Below, in pieces: positions 32,639 through 42,611 of a stretch of DNA of 64,000 nt. The first letter of the stretch is position 1. Every line of letters begins with the position of its first letter. A program made the translations under genes and the position numbers. Origin of the DNA: Brevundimonas sp. (GTDB taxonomy: Bacteria; Pseudomonadota; Alphaproteobacteria; Caulobacterales; Caulobacteraceae); the NCBI RefSeq assembly GCF_013912065.1, contig NZ_JACESA010000011.1, positions 62,001 through 126,000 on the forward strand, in the 5' to 3' direction. Under the pieces are notes generated by a model, which was given only the letters and a program-made list of their open reading frames with translations, had not been told where the DNA came from and made no database searches.

Positions 32639-33505
32639 TCAGGCTCGCAGCCCTCTCGCCATCAGCATGGCGCCGTCCAGGCCCGCATTTTCCAGCGCCG
32701 CCGCGACCAGGAACCCGCTGTCGCCCATCAGGACCGCCGGACCATAGCCATTGACCCGCCGACGCGCCGCCACCTCGACCTCCGCGATCAGCCCCGGCGT
32801 GGACATGACCCCGCCGCCGAAGACGATTCGGTCCGGCGCCCAGGCGAACAGCAGGCCGGCGACCAGCTGCCCCAGATAATCGGCCACCCAGGCCCGAATC
32901 TCGTCGGCGTCTTCCAGCCTGCGTCCCGCCAGCCTCGCCTGGACCGCCGGCCCGGCCGCCAGACCTTCCACGCAATCGGGATGGAAGGCGCAGGCGCTGG
33001 GCTGGGCGTCGCCCTCGCCCCGCCGGACCGACAGATGGCCGATCTCCGGATGCAGCCCGCCCTTCAGCGTTCGCCCGTCGACGCACAGACCGCCGCCAAT
33101 CCCGGTGCCGACGGTGACATAGGCGACAGCCCGCGCGCCCCGCCCGGCGCCCAGCCGCGCCTCGGCGACCGCGGCGGCGTTGACGTCCGTATCCACGGCG
33201 AACGGCGCGCCGAAATGATCGGCCAGGCTCTTCGACAGATTGAAACCGGCCCAGCCGGGCTTGGGCGTCGCCAGCATCAGGCCGCGGTCGGCCGAAGCCG
33301 GATCGACCATCAGAGGACCGAAACTGGCCACCCCCAGCCCCGCGATGGATCGGCCGTCCGCCGCCTCGATCAGGGCCTCGACCGCCGCCTCGGGTCGTCC
33401 GGTGGCGAACCGGCCCTGGTCCAGCACCGCCCCCGCCGCATCGGCGATCCGCCAGACGATCTTGGTCCCGCCCGTCTCGACCGCGAAGAAGACCGGCTGG
33501 CTCAC
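32639..33505 (-). CDS. ROK family sugar kinase (fructokinase-like)
   Basis: 288 aa. The ATP motif ETGGTKIVW is at the N-terminus, and a ROK-type centre follows with VGTGIGGGLCVDGRTLKGGL, HPEIGHL and the zinc-type segment ACAFHPDCVEGLAAGPAV. The CX6C spacing resembles ROK fructokinases rather than glucokinases. It probably phosphorylates a hexose in the cytoplasm. It lies next to tRNA-Lys, with no sugar transporter nearby. Confidence 0.87.
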   Translation of the reverse strand: MSQPVFFAVETGGTKIVWRIADAAGAVLDQGRFATGRPEAAVEALIEAADGRSIAGLGVASFGPLMVDPASADRGLMLATPKPGWAGFNLSKSLADHFGAPFAVDTDVNAAAVAEARLGAGRGARAVAYVTVGTGIGGGLCVDGRTLKGGLHPEIGHLSVRRGEGDAQPSACAFHPDCVEGLAAGPAVQARLAGRRLEDADEIRAWVADYLGQLVAGLLFAWAPDRIVFGGGVMSTPGLIAEVEVAARRRVNGYGPAVLMGDSGFLVAAALENAGLDGAMLMARGLRA

Positions 33506-33527
33506 GGCGTCTCCAGAAGGGAGAAAA

Positions 33528-33604
33528 TGGTACGTCCTCTCGGGCTCGAACCGAGGACCCTCTGATTAAAAGTCAGATGCTCTAACCAACTGAGCTAAGG
33601 ACGC
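33528..33604 (-). tRNA. tRNA-Lys (UUU)
   Basis: The minus strand folds as a complete tRNA with encoded CCA (33528-33530), acceptor GCGTCCT/AGGACGT (with one G-U pair), D arm AGCTCAGTTGGTTAGAGC, anticodon loop CTTTTAA (anticodon TTT) and T arm with GGTTCGAGCC. 77 nt. Substrate of the LysK enzyme at 25162 and of MnmA. Confidence 0.97.
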
Positions 33605-33694
33605 ACCGCGCGACGTTCGGGACTAGGCCCAAACCGTCGAAGGGCGCCTTCTGTTGCAATCCGCTCTTCCGGTCAAGACCGCGTCTGCTACTCA

Positions 33695-34786
33695 ATGCGG
33701 ATGCGACCGCTGAATGGACTGCGTATCCTCGAATTCGACGGCCTGGGGCCGGTGACCTTCGCCGGCATGATGCTGGCCGACCTGGGGGCCGAGGTGCTGC
33801 GCCTGACCCGCGACGCTGCGGCCGGCCCGGCCGCGTTCGACGAGGTCGGGGGCGCCGTCCTGCACAGGGGCCGCGCCGCCGTGCCAGTGGATCTGAAGTC
33901 CGACGCCCATCGCGAGACGATCCTCGCCCTGGTCGACCGGGCCGACGCCGTGATCGAGGGGTTCCGGCCCGGCGTCATGGAACGGCTCGGCTATGGCCCG
34001 GAGGTCCTGCAGGCGCGCCGTCCGGCCCTGGTGTTCGGCCGGGTCACGGGCTGGGGCCAGATGGGACCGCTGTCGCAGGAGGTCGGGCATGACCTCAACT
34101 ACCTCGGCCTGACCGGCCTGCTGCATGCGATGGGCGAGCCGGATCGTCCGCCGGCGCCGCCGCTGAACCTGGTCGGCGACTATGGCGGCGGGGCCATGAT
34201 GCTGGTGACCGGCGTGCTGGCGGCCCTGCTGGAGGCCCGGACCACCGGACGCGGCCGCGTCGTGGACGCCGCCATGACCGACGGCGCGGCTCTGCTGGGC
34301 GGCCTGTTCCATGCCCTGCGCGGCCAGGGAATCTGGAGCGATCGGCGCGGCGCCAATCTGCTGGACGGCGGCGCGCCCTTCTATCGCTGCTACACCTGCC
34401 GGGACGGAGGCTTCGTCGCCGTGGCGGCGCTGGAGCCCCGCTTCTTTGCGGCGCTTCTGTCAGGGCTGGAGATCGATCCGGTCGAGGCTCCGCAATACGA
34501 CGTCTCGGGCTGGCCGACCCTTCACGCCCGGTTCGCGGCCCTGTTCGCCCGGCGCGACCGCGACGACTGGATCGCCCATTTCGCCGGCAGCGAAGCCTGC
34601 GTCACGCCGGTCCTCAGCCTGGCCGAGGCGCCGGACCATCCACACAATCGGGCGCGATCCACCTATCTGAACGGCCTGCCCGCCCCGAGCCCGCGCTTCG
34701 ACGGAGCGGACCTCGCCGCACCGCCCGCCGGACGACGCCTGTCGCTCGAAGAGGCGCGGACCCTCTGGCGCGACGAACCGGGATGA
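33695..34786 (+). CDS. CaiB/BaiF CoA transferase (alpha-methylacyl-CoA racemase-like)
   Basis: 363 aa. Family III CoA transferase fold: LNGLRILEFDGLGPVTFAGM, LGAEVLRL, LKSDAHRETILALVDRADAV and the racemase-type GHDLNYLGLTGLLHAMG near residue 131. These residues (His/Asp) match alpha-methylacyl-CoA racemase more than formyl-CoA transferase. It may act in branched fatty acid or bile-acid-type degradation; the substrate is unknown. The ATG at 33695 is the first in frame. A lipoprotein gene follows at 34864. Confidence 0.85.
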   Translation: MRMRPLNGLRILEFDGLGPVTFAGMMLADLGAEVLRLTRDAAAGPAAFDEVGGAVLHRGRAAVPVDLKSDAHRETILALVDRADAVIEGFRPGVMERLGYGPEVLQARRPALVFGRVTGWGQMGPLSQEVGHDLNYLGLTGLLHAMGEPDRPPAPPLNLVGDYGGGAMMLVTGVLAALLEARTTGRGRVVDAAMTDGAALLGGLFHALRGQGIWSDRRGANLLDGGAPFYRCYTCRDGGFVAVAALEPRFFAALLSGLEIDPVEAPQYDVSGWPTLHARFAALFARRDRDDWIAHFAGSEACVTPVLSLAEAPDHPHNRARSTYLNGLPAPSPRFDGADLAAPPAGRRLSLEEARTLWRDEPG

Positions 34787-34863
34787 CCCTCGCCCTTTTC
34801 GGCGCTATGGAACGACGTGGCGCCGCGGGCGTTGCAACGGCTGACGCCCGGGGAATTTTTCTG

Positions 34864-35133
34864 ATGAGACGCTCGATCTTCGTTTTGGCCGCCACGACGC
34901 TGGGTGCGTTGATCGTGGCGGGCTGTGACGATTACCAATCGGGTTCTCGCGACGAGTACGCAGACGCCCCGCCCATGGAAGAACAGGCGCCGGCCGCCGA
35001 AGATTCTGCGGAACCCGTCGTCGCGCCGGAAGTGACCGATCCCGCCCCGACCTCGGCCCCCGCCCCCACGCCGCCGGAAGAGCGGACCTCCGAACAATCG
35101 GTTCAGCCCGAAAGCGAGACCCTGTTTTACTGA
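34864..35133 (+). CDS. Small acidic lipoprotein
   Basis: 89 aa from ATG 34864, just upstream of a signal peptide with lipobox VAGC (MRRSIFVLAATTLGALIVAG, then Cys). A longer frame from 34783 has no signal sequence at its start and is less likely. The mature part is Pro/Glu/Ala rich and acidic, ending SETLFY, probably disordered. It lies 85 nt before tamA. Confidence 0.65.
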   Translation: MRRSIFVLAATTLGALIVAGCDDYQSGSRDEYADAPPMEEQAPAAEDSAEPVVAPEVTDPAPTSAPAPTPPEERTSEQSVQPESETLFY

Positions 35134-35218
35134 GGCGCGCCCCGTCGCCGCCACAACCGGATGCAAGGGCGTGCTCGGCGCCGACCTGGAGTCCGCGCCC
35201 CTTGACGAAAGCTAGAGT

Positions 35219-37015
35219 TTGACGTTCCGGCCCACCCTGTTTCTCGCCACTTTGGCGATCTGCAGCCTTGTCTCCCAGGCCGCCTCGGCCGATCCTCGCG
35301 CCCAGATCCGGGGCGAGATGGACGCCGAGCTTCGGCGGATGCTGGAACGCGCGGTCGGCGAGGTGGACGGCGCCCCGGAAAGCCGGTTCGAAGCCCGACG
35401 ACGCGCCCGCGCCGCCCTGTCCTCCGCCGAGGCGCTGCTGAGGTCCGAAGCCTATTATCAGCCGGTGCTCGAGGACGTGGTCGAGGGCGAGGAGCGACCG
35501 TCGGCCATCGTTTCGGTCCAGCCCGGCCGCCGCTTCCTGCTGACCCAGCCGACTATCGATTGGGTCGATCCCGCCCCGGACAGCGACAGCGCCGCCGCCG
35601 CCTTCGACGCGATCGGACTGAAGGCCGGAGAGCCCGGCCGGGCCGTGGACGTGATCGCCGGCGAGGGCCGGATCGTCGCCACCCTGACGCGCGACGGCTA
35701 TGCCGACGCCAAGGCCGAGCCGCGCCGCGTCGTCGTCGATCACGCGACTTTCACCGTCGCCCCGGAATATCGGATCAACTCGGGCCAGTTGGTCCTGCTG
35801 GACGGGGTGATCCTGCAAAGAGCCGGGCGGACCAATCCCAACTGGGTGGCGGGCCTTGCGCCGTGGACCGAAGGCGACCGCTACGATCCCGATCAGGTAG
35901 CCGAACTGGAGCGCCGCCTGCTGGACACCGGGGTCTATGACGGGGTCGGCGTCGCCCTCAGCCCGATCGATCAGACCAATGCCGACGGCTATCGTCCCAT
36001 CATCGTCAATCTGAACGACCGGCCACGCCGGGTCATTGAGGCCGGCGCCACCTGGTCGACGGCCGAGGGCGCGGGCGTCGACTTCATCTGGACGCGCTAC
36101 AACCGCTTCGGTCGGGGCGACACCCTGGTCATGGAGACCCGGTTCGCCGACATCGACAGCCGTATCGGCGCCGACCTGTCCCTGCCCCACTGGCGCAAGC
36201 CCGGTCGGACGCTGAAGCTGAGCGGGGGCGTGGTCAGGGAAGACACCGACGCCTACGAACGCACCGCCCTGGTCCTCGCCGCCGAACTGCAGCAGCGGAT
36301 CGGCCGGACCTCCTATTTCAATTACGGCCTCGGCCTGGACGCGGGCCAGTATAACGAGAACCGCTTCGACTATACTTCCGTCCCGCCCAGCGCCGTGACC
36401 TTCGACCGCGATCTGGCCATCGTCACCGGACGGACCAGCGCCTATATCGACAATTCCAACGACCCGCTGGATCCGACTAAGGGCTGGCGTTTGACCGTCT
36501 CGGTTCAGCCGACCGCCGTGGCCGGCGAGGACACGGTCGTATTCCTGCGTAGCGAAAGCCAGGCCACCGCCTATCTGCCGCTTCAGGACCAGGCCAGGAC
36601 CGTCCTGGCCGGACGCGTCCGCATCGGCGCCATCATCGGCGGCGGCGAGTTGAGCATTCCATCCGACCGTCTCTTCTACTCGGGCGGCGGCGGCTCGGTG
36701 CGCGGCTATTCCTACCAGGGCGTCAACCCGGAATTGCCGGACCAGACCCCTCGCGGCGGCCTGTCGCTGTTCGAGACCTCGCTAGAAGTCCGTCACGACA
36801 TAGGACAGAGCTTCCAGGCCGTGGCCTTCGTCGACGCCGGCGCGGTCGGCTTTCAGGAGACGCCTGACTTCAGCAATCTGCGCTACGGCGCCGGCGTCGG
36901 CGTACGCTACAAGCTGCCGTTCGGCCCTATCCGCGCCGACATCGCCTTGCCGTTGGACAAACGCGAAGGCGACTCGGCCTTCCAGATCTACATCAGCATC
37001 GGGCAGGCGTTTTGA
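35219..37015 (+). CDS. tamA: Outer membrane assembly factor TamA (Omp85 family)
   Basis: 598 aa from a TTG start. A signal peptide (ending QAASADP) is followed by POTRA-type repeats (about residues 60-230, with RPSAIVSVQPGRRFLLTQPT and GEGRIVATLTRDGYADAKAE). A 16-strand-type barrel (about 260-598) follows with FYSGGGGSVRGYSYQGVNPE, the Omp85 lid-lock loop motif, and a C-terminal Phe (IGQAF). TamA with TamB helps insert outer membrane proteins and moves phospholipids. The stop overlaps the tamB start by TTGA. Confidence 0.92.
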   Translation: MTFRPTLFLATLAICSLVSQAASADPRAQIRGEMDAELRRMLERAVGEVDGAPESRFEARRRARAALSSAEALLRSEAYYQPVLEDVVEGEERPSAIVSVQPGRRFLLTQPTIDWVDPAPDSDSAAAAFDAIGLKAGEPGRAVDVIAGEGRIVATLTRDGYADAKAEPRRVVVDHATFTVAPEYRINSGQLVLLDGVILQRAGRTNPNWVAGLAPWTEGDRYDPDQVAELERRLLDTGVYDGVGVALSPIDQTNADGYRPIIVNLNDRPRRVIEAGATWSTAEGAGVDFIWTRYNRFGRGDTLVMETRFADIDSRIGADLSLPHWRKPGRTLKLSGGVVREDTDAYERTALVLAAELQQRIGRTSYFNYGLGLDAGQYNENRFDYTSVPPSAVTFDRDLAIVTGRTSAYIDNSNDPLDPTKGWRLTVSVQPTAVAGEDTVVFLRSESQATAYLPLQDQARTVLAGRVRIGAIIGGGELSIPSDRLFYSGGGGSVRGYSYQGVNPELPDQTPRGGLSLFETSLEVRHDIGQSFQAVAFVDAGAVGFQETPDFSNLRYGAGVGVRYKLPFGPIRADIALPLDKREGDSAFQIYISIGQAF

Positions 37016-40000
37016 CCGAAGCTCCGCCCCCCGCCCCGCCTGAACCCACGTCCTCGGACGAGACTCCCGCCGCTGTGCGCCGCAAACGCAGCCTGCCGCA
37101 GCTGCTGGCCCTGATCGCGGGCGGCGTGATCGGCGGGCTGCTGGTGCTGGCGATCATCGCCCTGATCGGGGGGCGTATGTACATCGTCTCCGACGCCGGA
37201 CGCGACCTGGTGACCGGCTTCGTCCAGGGCCAGAAGATCAGCCGCTATGGACGGATCAACGTCTATGGACTGAAAGGCGACCTGTTCGACGACTTCACCT
37301 TGGAACGGGTCACCGTCACCGACCGGGACGGCGTTTGGCTGGACGCCCGCAACGTCCGGGTCGACTGGTCCTACTGGCCGCTGGTCACGCGCCGATTCCA
37401 TGCCAGCGAGATCAGCGCCGACGTGATCCAGGTGATCCGTCGCCCCGTCCTCGACGCCCCCAGCGGGGAGCCGGGCGGGCCACAGCCCATCGATGTGGAT
37501 ATTGACAAGTTCTCCGCCCGAGTGGAGCTGCTGGAAGGCTTCTCCAAGGAATACGGGCGATGGGACCTCTCGGGCGAGGTCGATCTGCCACGGCGGGGCG
37601 CCAAACACGCGACCGTCAGGGCGGACAGCCTGAACCGCCCCGGCGACTATCTGCGGCTAGCGGCGACCTTCGGCGGCGAACTGGAGGATACTCGTATCGA
37701 CCTGCGCGCCAACGAGGCCCAGGGCGGGCCCCTGGCCGGGGCCATGGGCTATTCGCCGGATGAGCCGTTTTCCGCCGTCGCGGTCGTGAACGCCGACATC
37801 GTCCACGCCAGGGTGCGGACGGGCCAATTCACGCCGCTGATCGTGGAGGGACGGTTTGGCGAGAACGGGTCGCGCGTGTCCGGCTTCTTCGATTTCAGCG
37901 GGTCGGACCTGTTCGCCCCCTTCGTCGAGCGTGTCGGCCGCACCGCCCGCTTCGGCTTCGCCATGGTCCCCGCCAAGGACAAGGCCTTCCAGGGCGTCGG
38001 CTGGAAACTGATATCGGACAATGTCGCCTCGGAAGCGCGCGGCGTCATCCGCATGTCCGACCGCAGTTCACCCGATGGGATCAGACTGGACATCCAGACC
38101 GCGTCGATGAGCCGGCTGGTCGGTTCGGACATCGCCGGCCCGGCCGCCTATTCCGGCCTGTTCAAGGGGGACGCCGAGAACTGGACACTCGAAGGTCAGG
38201 CCACCCTGCTGAACGCCAACCTGGCCAGTTATCGCGCCACCCGCATCGCAGGCCCGCTGAACGTTGAGGTGCGCGACGGGCGAATGGATCTGAACGGCGA
38301 CATCCGCGCCGTCGGCGGCTCGACCGAAGGCGTGATCGGCGGCCTGCTGGGCGCGACCCCACGCATACAATTGGAGGCGGCGCGGATGAAAGACGGCGCG
38401 CTGCTGCTGGAAAAAATCGATCTGGACGGTCAGGGTCTGACGCTGAAAGGATCGGGGTCGCGCAATCTGCTGGGCGGCATGGGCTTCCGCGGCGAGGCGC
38501 AACTCACCGACGCTTCGCGCATCCTGCCCGACGCGGAGGGCGCCTTCGGCGGTCCGATCCGCGCCTCGTCCGCCAAGACCGGCGCGCCCTGGGTGCTGAG
38601 CTTCGACGGCCGGGGTCGCGAGCTATCCGTTGGCATGGACGAACTGGATCGACTGCTGGGTCCCAAGCCGCGCCTGGAACTGAACGGCAAGCTGAACGAC
38701 GGACGGATCGAGGTCGATCGCGCCGAACTGACCGGAGCGGCCGGACGCGCCGGCGCCAAGGGGCTGATCGAGACGAACGGTCGGCTGCGGCTGGCGCTGG
38801 ACTGGAACGCCCAGGGGCCGTTCGGCGTCGGCCCGGTCGAAATCGGCGGCGACATGAACGGGCGCGGCGCCCTGACCGGAACCCTGTCCCAGCCGCGCAT
38901 CGACCTGACCGCCGGCTTCGACCGGGTCACGGCCGGCGCCCTGACCCTGACCGACGCCGACCTGATCCTGAGCTTCCGCCGGGGCGCCGACGCCTCGGAC
39001 GGGCGGATCACCGTGACCAGCGGCTCCAACTACGGCCCTGCGCGCGCGACGGGTAACTTCTTCCTGGGCGGCCAGCGCATCCGGTTGAGCGATCTCGACG
39101 TGAACGCCGGCGGCGTGACCGCGCAAGGCGCCGTGGCCCTGTCGAACAATATCCCCTCCAGCGCCGACCTGACCTTCACCGCCCGCGCCGGCGCCTTCCT
39201 GGCCTCGGGCGAGGCCAACGGCCGGATCCGTCTGACCGACGGCGGCGGATCGGAAAGCGCCATCCTCGACGTGAGCGGACGCAATGTCCGCCTGGCGGGC
39301 CAGTCCTGGGTGATCCGCACCCTCGATCTGGACGGACGCGGCACGCTGGACAACCTGCCTTTCACGCTTGCCGTGGATGTCGGCGGCGGCGTTCCGGCCC
39401 AGTTCAACGGCACGGGCGTCTATTCGCGACGCGGCGACGCCCAGACCCTGACCCTGCGGGGCGGCGGTCGGGTGCGCGAGGTGGCCTTCACCACGCGCAG
39501 CCCGGCCTCCATCACGCTGGACGGCGCCCAGCGGACGGCCCATCTGGACCTGGGCGTCGGCAGCGGCGTGCTGCTGGCCGATCTACGTCAGGACGACCGT
39601 ACGGCCATCATCCAGGCCGACCTGACCAGCGTGGATCTTCAGACCCTGTCGCCAGACTTGCGCGGCCGCGCCACCGGCCGGGTCGCCCTGCGCGGCTCCG
39701 GCGACGATCTTTCAGGCTCGGCCAATGTCACCCTGCAGGATATCCGCAGCATCGACGCGCCGCGCGGTCTGGCCGTCGACGGTCGGCTGGACGCGACCCT
39801 GGTCAACAACAGCCTCAGCATCAAGGCGGTCGCGTCGGACGAAGACGCGGTTCAGGCTTCGGCGGAACTGACCCTTCCGGTCGAGGCTTCGGCCGCGCCG
39901 CTTCGCCTCGCCATCGCACGCCAGCGTCCGATGTCGGGCAATGTGTCGATCAATGGCCAGATTCAGCCGATCTGGGACCTGTTCCTGGGCGGCGAACGCA

Positions 40001-41250
40001 GCCTGGCGGGTCAGGTGGCGGGACAGGCGACCATAGCCGGCACCCTCGCGGCGCCGCGCCTGAACGGCCGGTTCGACCTGTCGCAGGGCTCCTATCGCGA
40101 AAAGGCCGTGGGCCTAGTCCTGGGCGACCTGACTCTGCGGACCAGTTTCGACGACACGACCGCCCAGATCGAGACCTTCACGGCCAACGACACTGCCGGC
40201 GGGACCATCTCGGGTCAGGGGCGGATAGGGCTGCGCGAGGGATCGGGTTCGACCGCCCAACTGAACCTCACCCGCTTCCGCGTCATCGACAACGACATCG
40301 CCGAGGCGCGCGCCTCCGGTCCGATCACCATCGTTCGGGGCCCGGACGGCAATATCCAGCTGTCGGGCCAGATCAATATCGACGAAGCCCGTATCGAACC
40401 CGAAGTGCCCGGCTCCACCGGCATCGTCTCGATGGACGTGGTCGAGATCAATCGTCCCGGCGGCGATCCGGTCGAGACGGAGGTCCGCCAGCGCGGTCCT
40501 CAAATCGGGATGGACATCGCCCTGCGCTCGACCGGAGGCAAGGTTCGTGTCAGCGGACGCGGCCTGAACGTCGTGCTGGACGTCAACGCACGGGTACGCG
40601 GCACCTTCACCCAGCCCCAGCTGAGCGGCACGGCCAATGTGGTGCGCGGCGACTATGAGTTCGCCGGCAAGCGGTTCATATTCGACGACACCGGCCGCGT
40701 GACCCTGTCGACCGACCCCAAACAGATCCGCCTGAACCTGTCGGCGACGCGCGAGGACACCGCCCTGACCGCCTCGATCGACGTGACAGGCACGGCGGAC
40801 CAGCCGAAGATCGCCCTGACCTCGACCCCCGCCCTGCCCCAGGACGAAATCCTGTCCCAGGTCCTGTTCGGCCGTTCGGCCTCGCAGCTGTCGCCGTTCG
40901 AGGCGGCCCAGCTGGCGGCCGGGGTCGCAGCCCTGGCGGGCGGCGGCGGATTCGACGTGATCGGGAACCTGCGCGAACTGGCCGGGCTGGACCGGCTGTC
41001 CTTCGGCGGCGAGGCCTCCGCCGTGACCGTCGCCGGCGGGCGCTACATCACCGACGACGTCTATCTGGAGGTCATCGGCGGCGGCGAGGGCGGGGCCGCG
41101 GTCAAGGTCGAATGGCAGCCGCGCCGCAACCTGGCGATCAGCTCCCAGTTCGGCGGCCAGGGCGACACCAGCCTGTCGATCCGCTGGCGCCGCGAAAGCC
41201 GCGACCCAGGCCAACGCGCCGACCGTCGCCCGAACCGGGGTAGGAATTGA
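37012..41250 (+). CDS. tamB: Translocation and assembly module protein TamB
   Basis: 1412 aa from a TTG that overlaps the tamA stop. The N-terminal membrane anchor covers residues about 30-53 (LLALIAGGVIGGLLVLAIIA). The long middle is a repetitive beta-rich groove typical of AsmA-like lipid bridges. The C-terminal DUF490 region has RGLNVVLDVNARVRGTFTQP, RGDYEFAGKRFIFDDTGRV and a final beta strand ending LSIRWRRES. TamB forms the periplasmic bridge that pairs with TamA. Length is normal for the family. A hairpin follows. Confidence 0.93.
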   Translation: MTEAPPPAPPEPTSSDETPAAVRRKRSLPQLLALIAGGVIGGLLVLAIIALIGGRMYIVSDAGRDLVTGFVQGQKISRYGRINVYGLKGDLFDDFTLERVTVTDRDGVWLDARNVRVDWSYWPLVTRRFHASEISADVIQVIRRPVLDAPSGEPGGPQPIDVDIDKFSARVELLEGFSKEYGRWDLSGEVDLPRRGAKHATVRADSLNRPGDYLRLAATFGGELEDTRIDLRANEAQGGPLAGAMGYSPDEPFSAVAVVNADIVHARVRTGQFTPLIVEGRFGENGSRVSGFFDFSGSDLFAPFVERVGRTARFGFAMVPAKDKAFQGVGWKLISDNVASEARGVIRMSDRSSPDGIRLDIQTASMSRLVGSDIAGPAAYSGLFKGDAENWTLEGQATLLNANLASYRATRIAGPLNVEVRDGRMDLNGDIRAVGGSTEGVIGGLLGATPRIQLEAARMKDGALLLEKIDLDGQGLTLKGSGSRNLLGGMGFRGEAQLTDASRILPDAEGAFGGPIRASSAKTGAPWVLSFDGRGRELSVGMDELDRLLGPKPRLELNGKLNDGRIEVDRAELTGAAGRAGAKGLIETNGRLRLALDWNAQGPFGVGPVEIGGDMNGRGALTGTLSQPRIDLTAGFDRVTAGALTLTDADLILSFRRGADASDGRITVTSGSNYGPARATGNFFLGGQRIRLSDLDVNAGGVTAQGAVALSNNIPSSADLTFTARAGAFLASGEANGRIRLTDGGGSESAILDVSGRNVRLAGQSWVIRTLDLDGRGTLDNLPFTLAVDVGGGVPAQFNGTGVYSRRGDAQTLTLRGGGRVREVAFTTRSPASITLDGAQRTAHLDLGVGSGVLLADLRQDDRTAIIQADLTSVDLQTLSPDLRGRATGRVALRGSGDDLSGSANVTLQDIRSIDAPRGLAVDGRLDATLVNNSLSIKAVASDEDAVQASAELTLPVEASAAPLRLAIARQRPMSGNVSINGQIQPIWDLFLGGERSLAGQVAGQATIAGTLAAPRLNGRFDLSQGSYREKAVGLVLGDLTLRTSFDDTTAQIETFTANDTAGGTISGQGRIGLREGSGSTAQLNLTRFRVIDNDIAEARASGPITIVRGPDGNIQLSGQINIDEARIEPEVPGSTGIVSMDVVEINRPGGDPVETEVRQRGPQIGMDIALRSTGGKVRVSGRGLNVVLDVNARVRGTFTQPQLSGTANVVRGDYEFAGKRFIFDDTGRVTLSTDPKQIRLNLSATREDTALTASIDVTGTADQPKIALTSTPALPQDEILSQVLFGRSASQLSPFEAAQLAAGVAALAGGGGFDVIGNLRELAGLDRLSFGGEASAVTVAGGRYITDDVYLEVIGGGEGGAAVKVEWQPRRNLAISSQFGGQGDTSLSIRWRRESRDPGQRADRRPNRGRN

Positions 41251-41262
41251 TTTGACCACCTC

Positions 41263-41301
41263 ATGAACTCCTGGGTTTCTCGCGAAACCCGGCGGGTTCA
41301 T
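41263..41301 (+). terminator. Nested hairpin after tamB
   Basis: GGGTTTC (41273-41279), loop TCGC, GAAACCC (41284-41290), and outside this ATGAAC (41263-41268) with GTTCAT (41296-41301). It lies 13 nt after the tamB stop and covers the ATG at 41300, which argues for a later start of the next gene. Confidence 0.55.
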
Positions 41302-41359
41302 GACGGACAGACAGGCGCCGCCCTTCACCTTTGCCGAGGCTCCGTCTAGGGTCCGGCCG

Positions 41360-42610
41360 ATGCGGATTCTGACCTCGGACCAGGCCGTCCTCGACCACGT
41401 CGCCGCGCGACGCGAGGCCATCATCGGCCGCACCATCGACTGGGCGAACATCAACTCCGGCAGCCGCAACGCCGCCGGTCTGAACGCCGTGCTGGATGCT
41501 TTGGAGGCCGAGGCCCGGCGTCTGCCCGCCGTCGTCGAACGCATGCCGACCCAGGTCTCGACCACCGTCGCCGACGACGGGTCGGTACGGACCCAGGCCC
41601 ATGCCGACGCCCTGAAGATCACCGCCCGACCCGAGGCGCCGATCCAGGTCGTGCTGACCGGCCACTATGACACCGTCTTCGACGCGGACAGCGGCTTCCA
41701 GACGGTGGCCACCCGGACGGACGGCGCCCTGAACGGACCGGGCGTCGCCGACATGAAGGGCGGGATCAGCGTGCTTCTGGCCGCGCTGGAAGCCTTCGAA
41801 ACCCATCCTGACAAACACGGCGTCGGCTGGACCGTGCTGCTCAGCCCCGACGAAGAGATCGGCTCGCCCGCCTCCGCCCCCCTGCTGGCCGAACTGGGCG
41901 CGCGGGGGCATTTGGGCCTGACCTATGAACCGGCCCTGGCGGACGGCACCCTGGCCGGGGCGCGCAAGGGCAGCGGCAACTATCATCTGATCGTCAGCGG
42001 TCGCGCCGCCCACGCCGGCCGGGCCTTCGAGGAGGGCCGAAACGCCGTCGCCGGCGCCGCCATCATCGCCTCCGCCTTGCACGACCTGAACGGCCGGCAC
42101 GAAGGCGTCACCGTGAACGTGGCCAAGATCTCCGGCGGGGGCGCCCTGAACGTGGTCGCCGACAATGCGGTCGTACGCTTCAACGTCCGCGTGCCGGACA
42201 AGGCTGCGGCCGACTGGATCGACGCCTCGGTCCGCGCCATCGCCGCCGCCCCTCCCTTCGAGGGGCTGAGCCTGCATCTGCACGGCGGCTTCACCCGCCC
42301 GCCCAAGCCGATGGACGCCGCCCAGACCGCCCTTTTCGAGGCCGTGAAGACGGCCGGCGCCCTGCTGGGTCAGGACATCGCCTGGAAGCCGTCCGGCGGA
42401 GTGTGCGAGGGCAACAATCTGCACGCCGCCGGCCTTCCCAATATCGACACCCTGGGCGTCCGGGGCGGCGACATCCATTCGGACCAGGAGTTCGCCTGGC
42501 CCGACAGCTTCGTCGAGCGCGCCCAGCTGAGCGCCCTGATCCTGTGCAAGATCGCCTCGGGCGAGATCGACGCGGCCAAGCTCAAGGCCTTGCGGCTGGA
42601 GACCCTGTAG
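41360..42610 (+). CDS. M20 family amidohydrolase at the head of the ast operon
   Basis: 416 aa from ATG 41360; an in-frame ATG at 41300 would add 20 residues but lies in the hairpin. M20 motifs are GHYDTVFDADSG, GPGVADMKGG, SPDEEIGSP with the catalytic Glu pair, the late zinc ligand in DIHSDQEF and the dimerisation domain between. The type is carboxypeptidase G2-like, which cleaves N-acyl-glutamate bonds. Placed 1 nt upstream of astA, it may act as a succinylglutamate desuccinylase in place of AstE. No AstE (M14) gene is in the window. Confidence 0.85.
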   Translation: MRILTSDQAVLDHVAARREAIIGRTIDWANINSGSRNAAGLNAVLDALEAEARRLPAVVERMPTQVSTTVADDGSVRTQAHADALKITARPEAPIQVVLTGHYDTVFDADSGFQTVATRTDGALNGPGVADMKGGISVLLAALEAFETHPDKHGVGWTVLLSPDEEIGSPASAPLLAELGARGHLGLTYEPALADGTLAGARKGSGNYHLIVSGRAAHAGRAFEEGRNAVAGAAIIASALHDLNGRHEGVTVNVAKISGGGALNVVADNAVVRFNVRVPDKAAADWIDASVRAIAAAPPFEGLSLHLHGGFTRPPKPMDAAQTALFEAVKTAGALLGQDIAWKPSGGVCEGNNLHAAGLPNIDTLGVRGGDIHSDQEFAWPDSFVERAQLSALILCKIASGEIDAAKLKALRLETL

Positions 42611-42611
42611 A

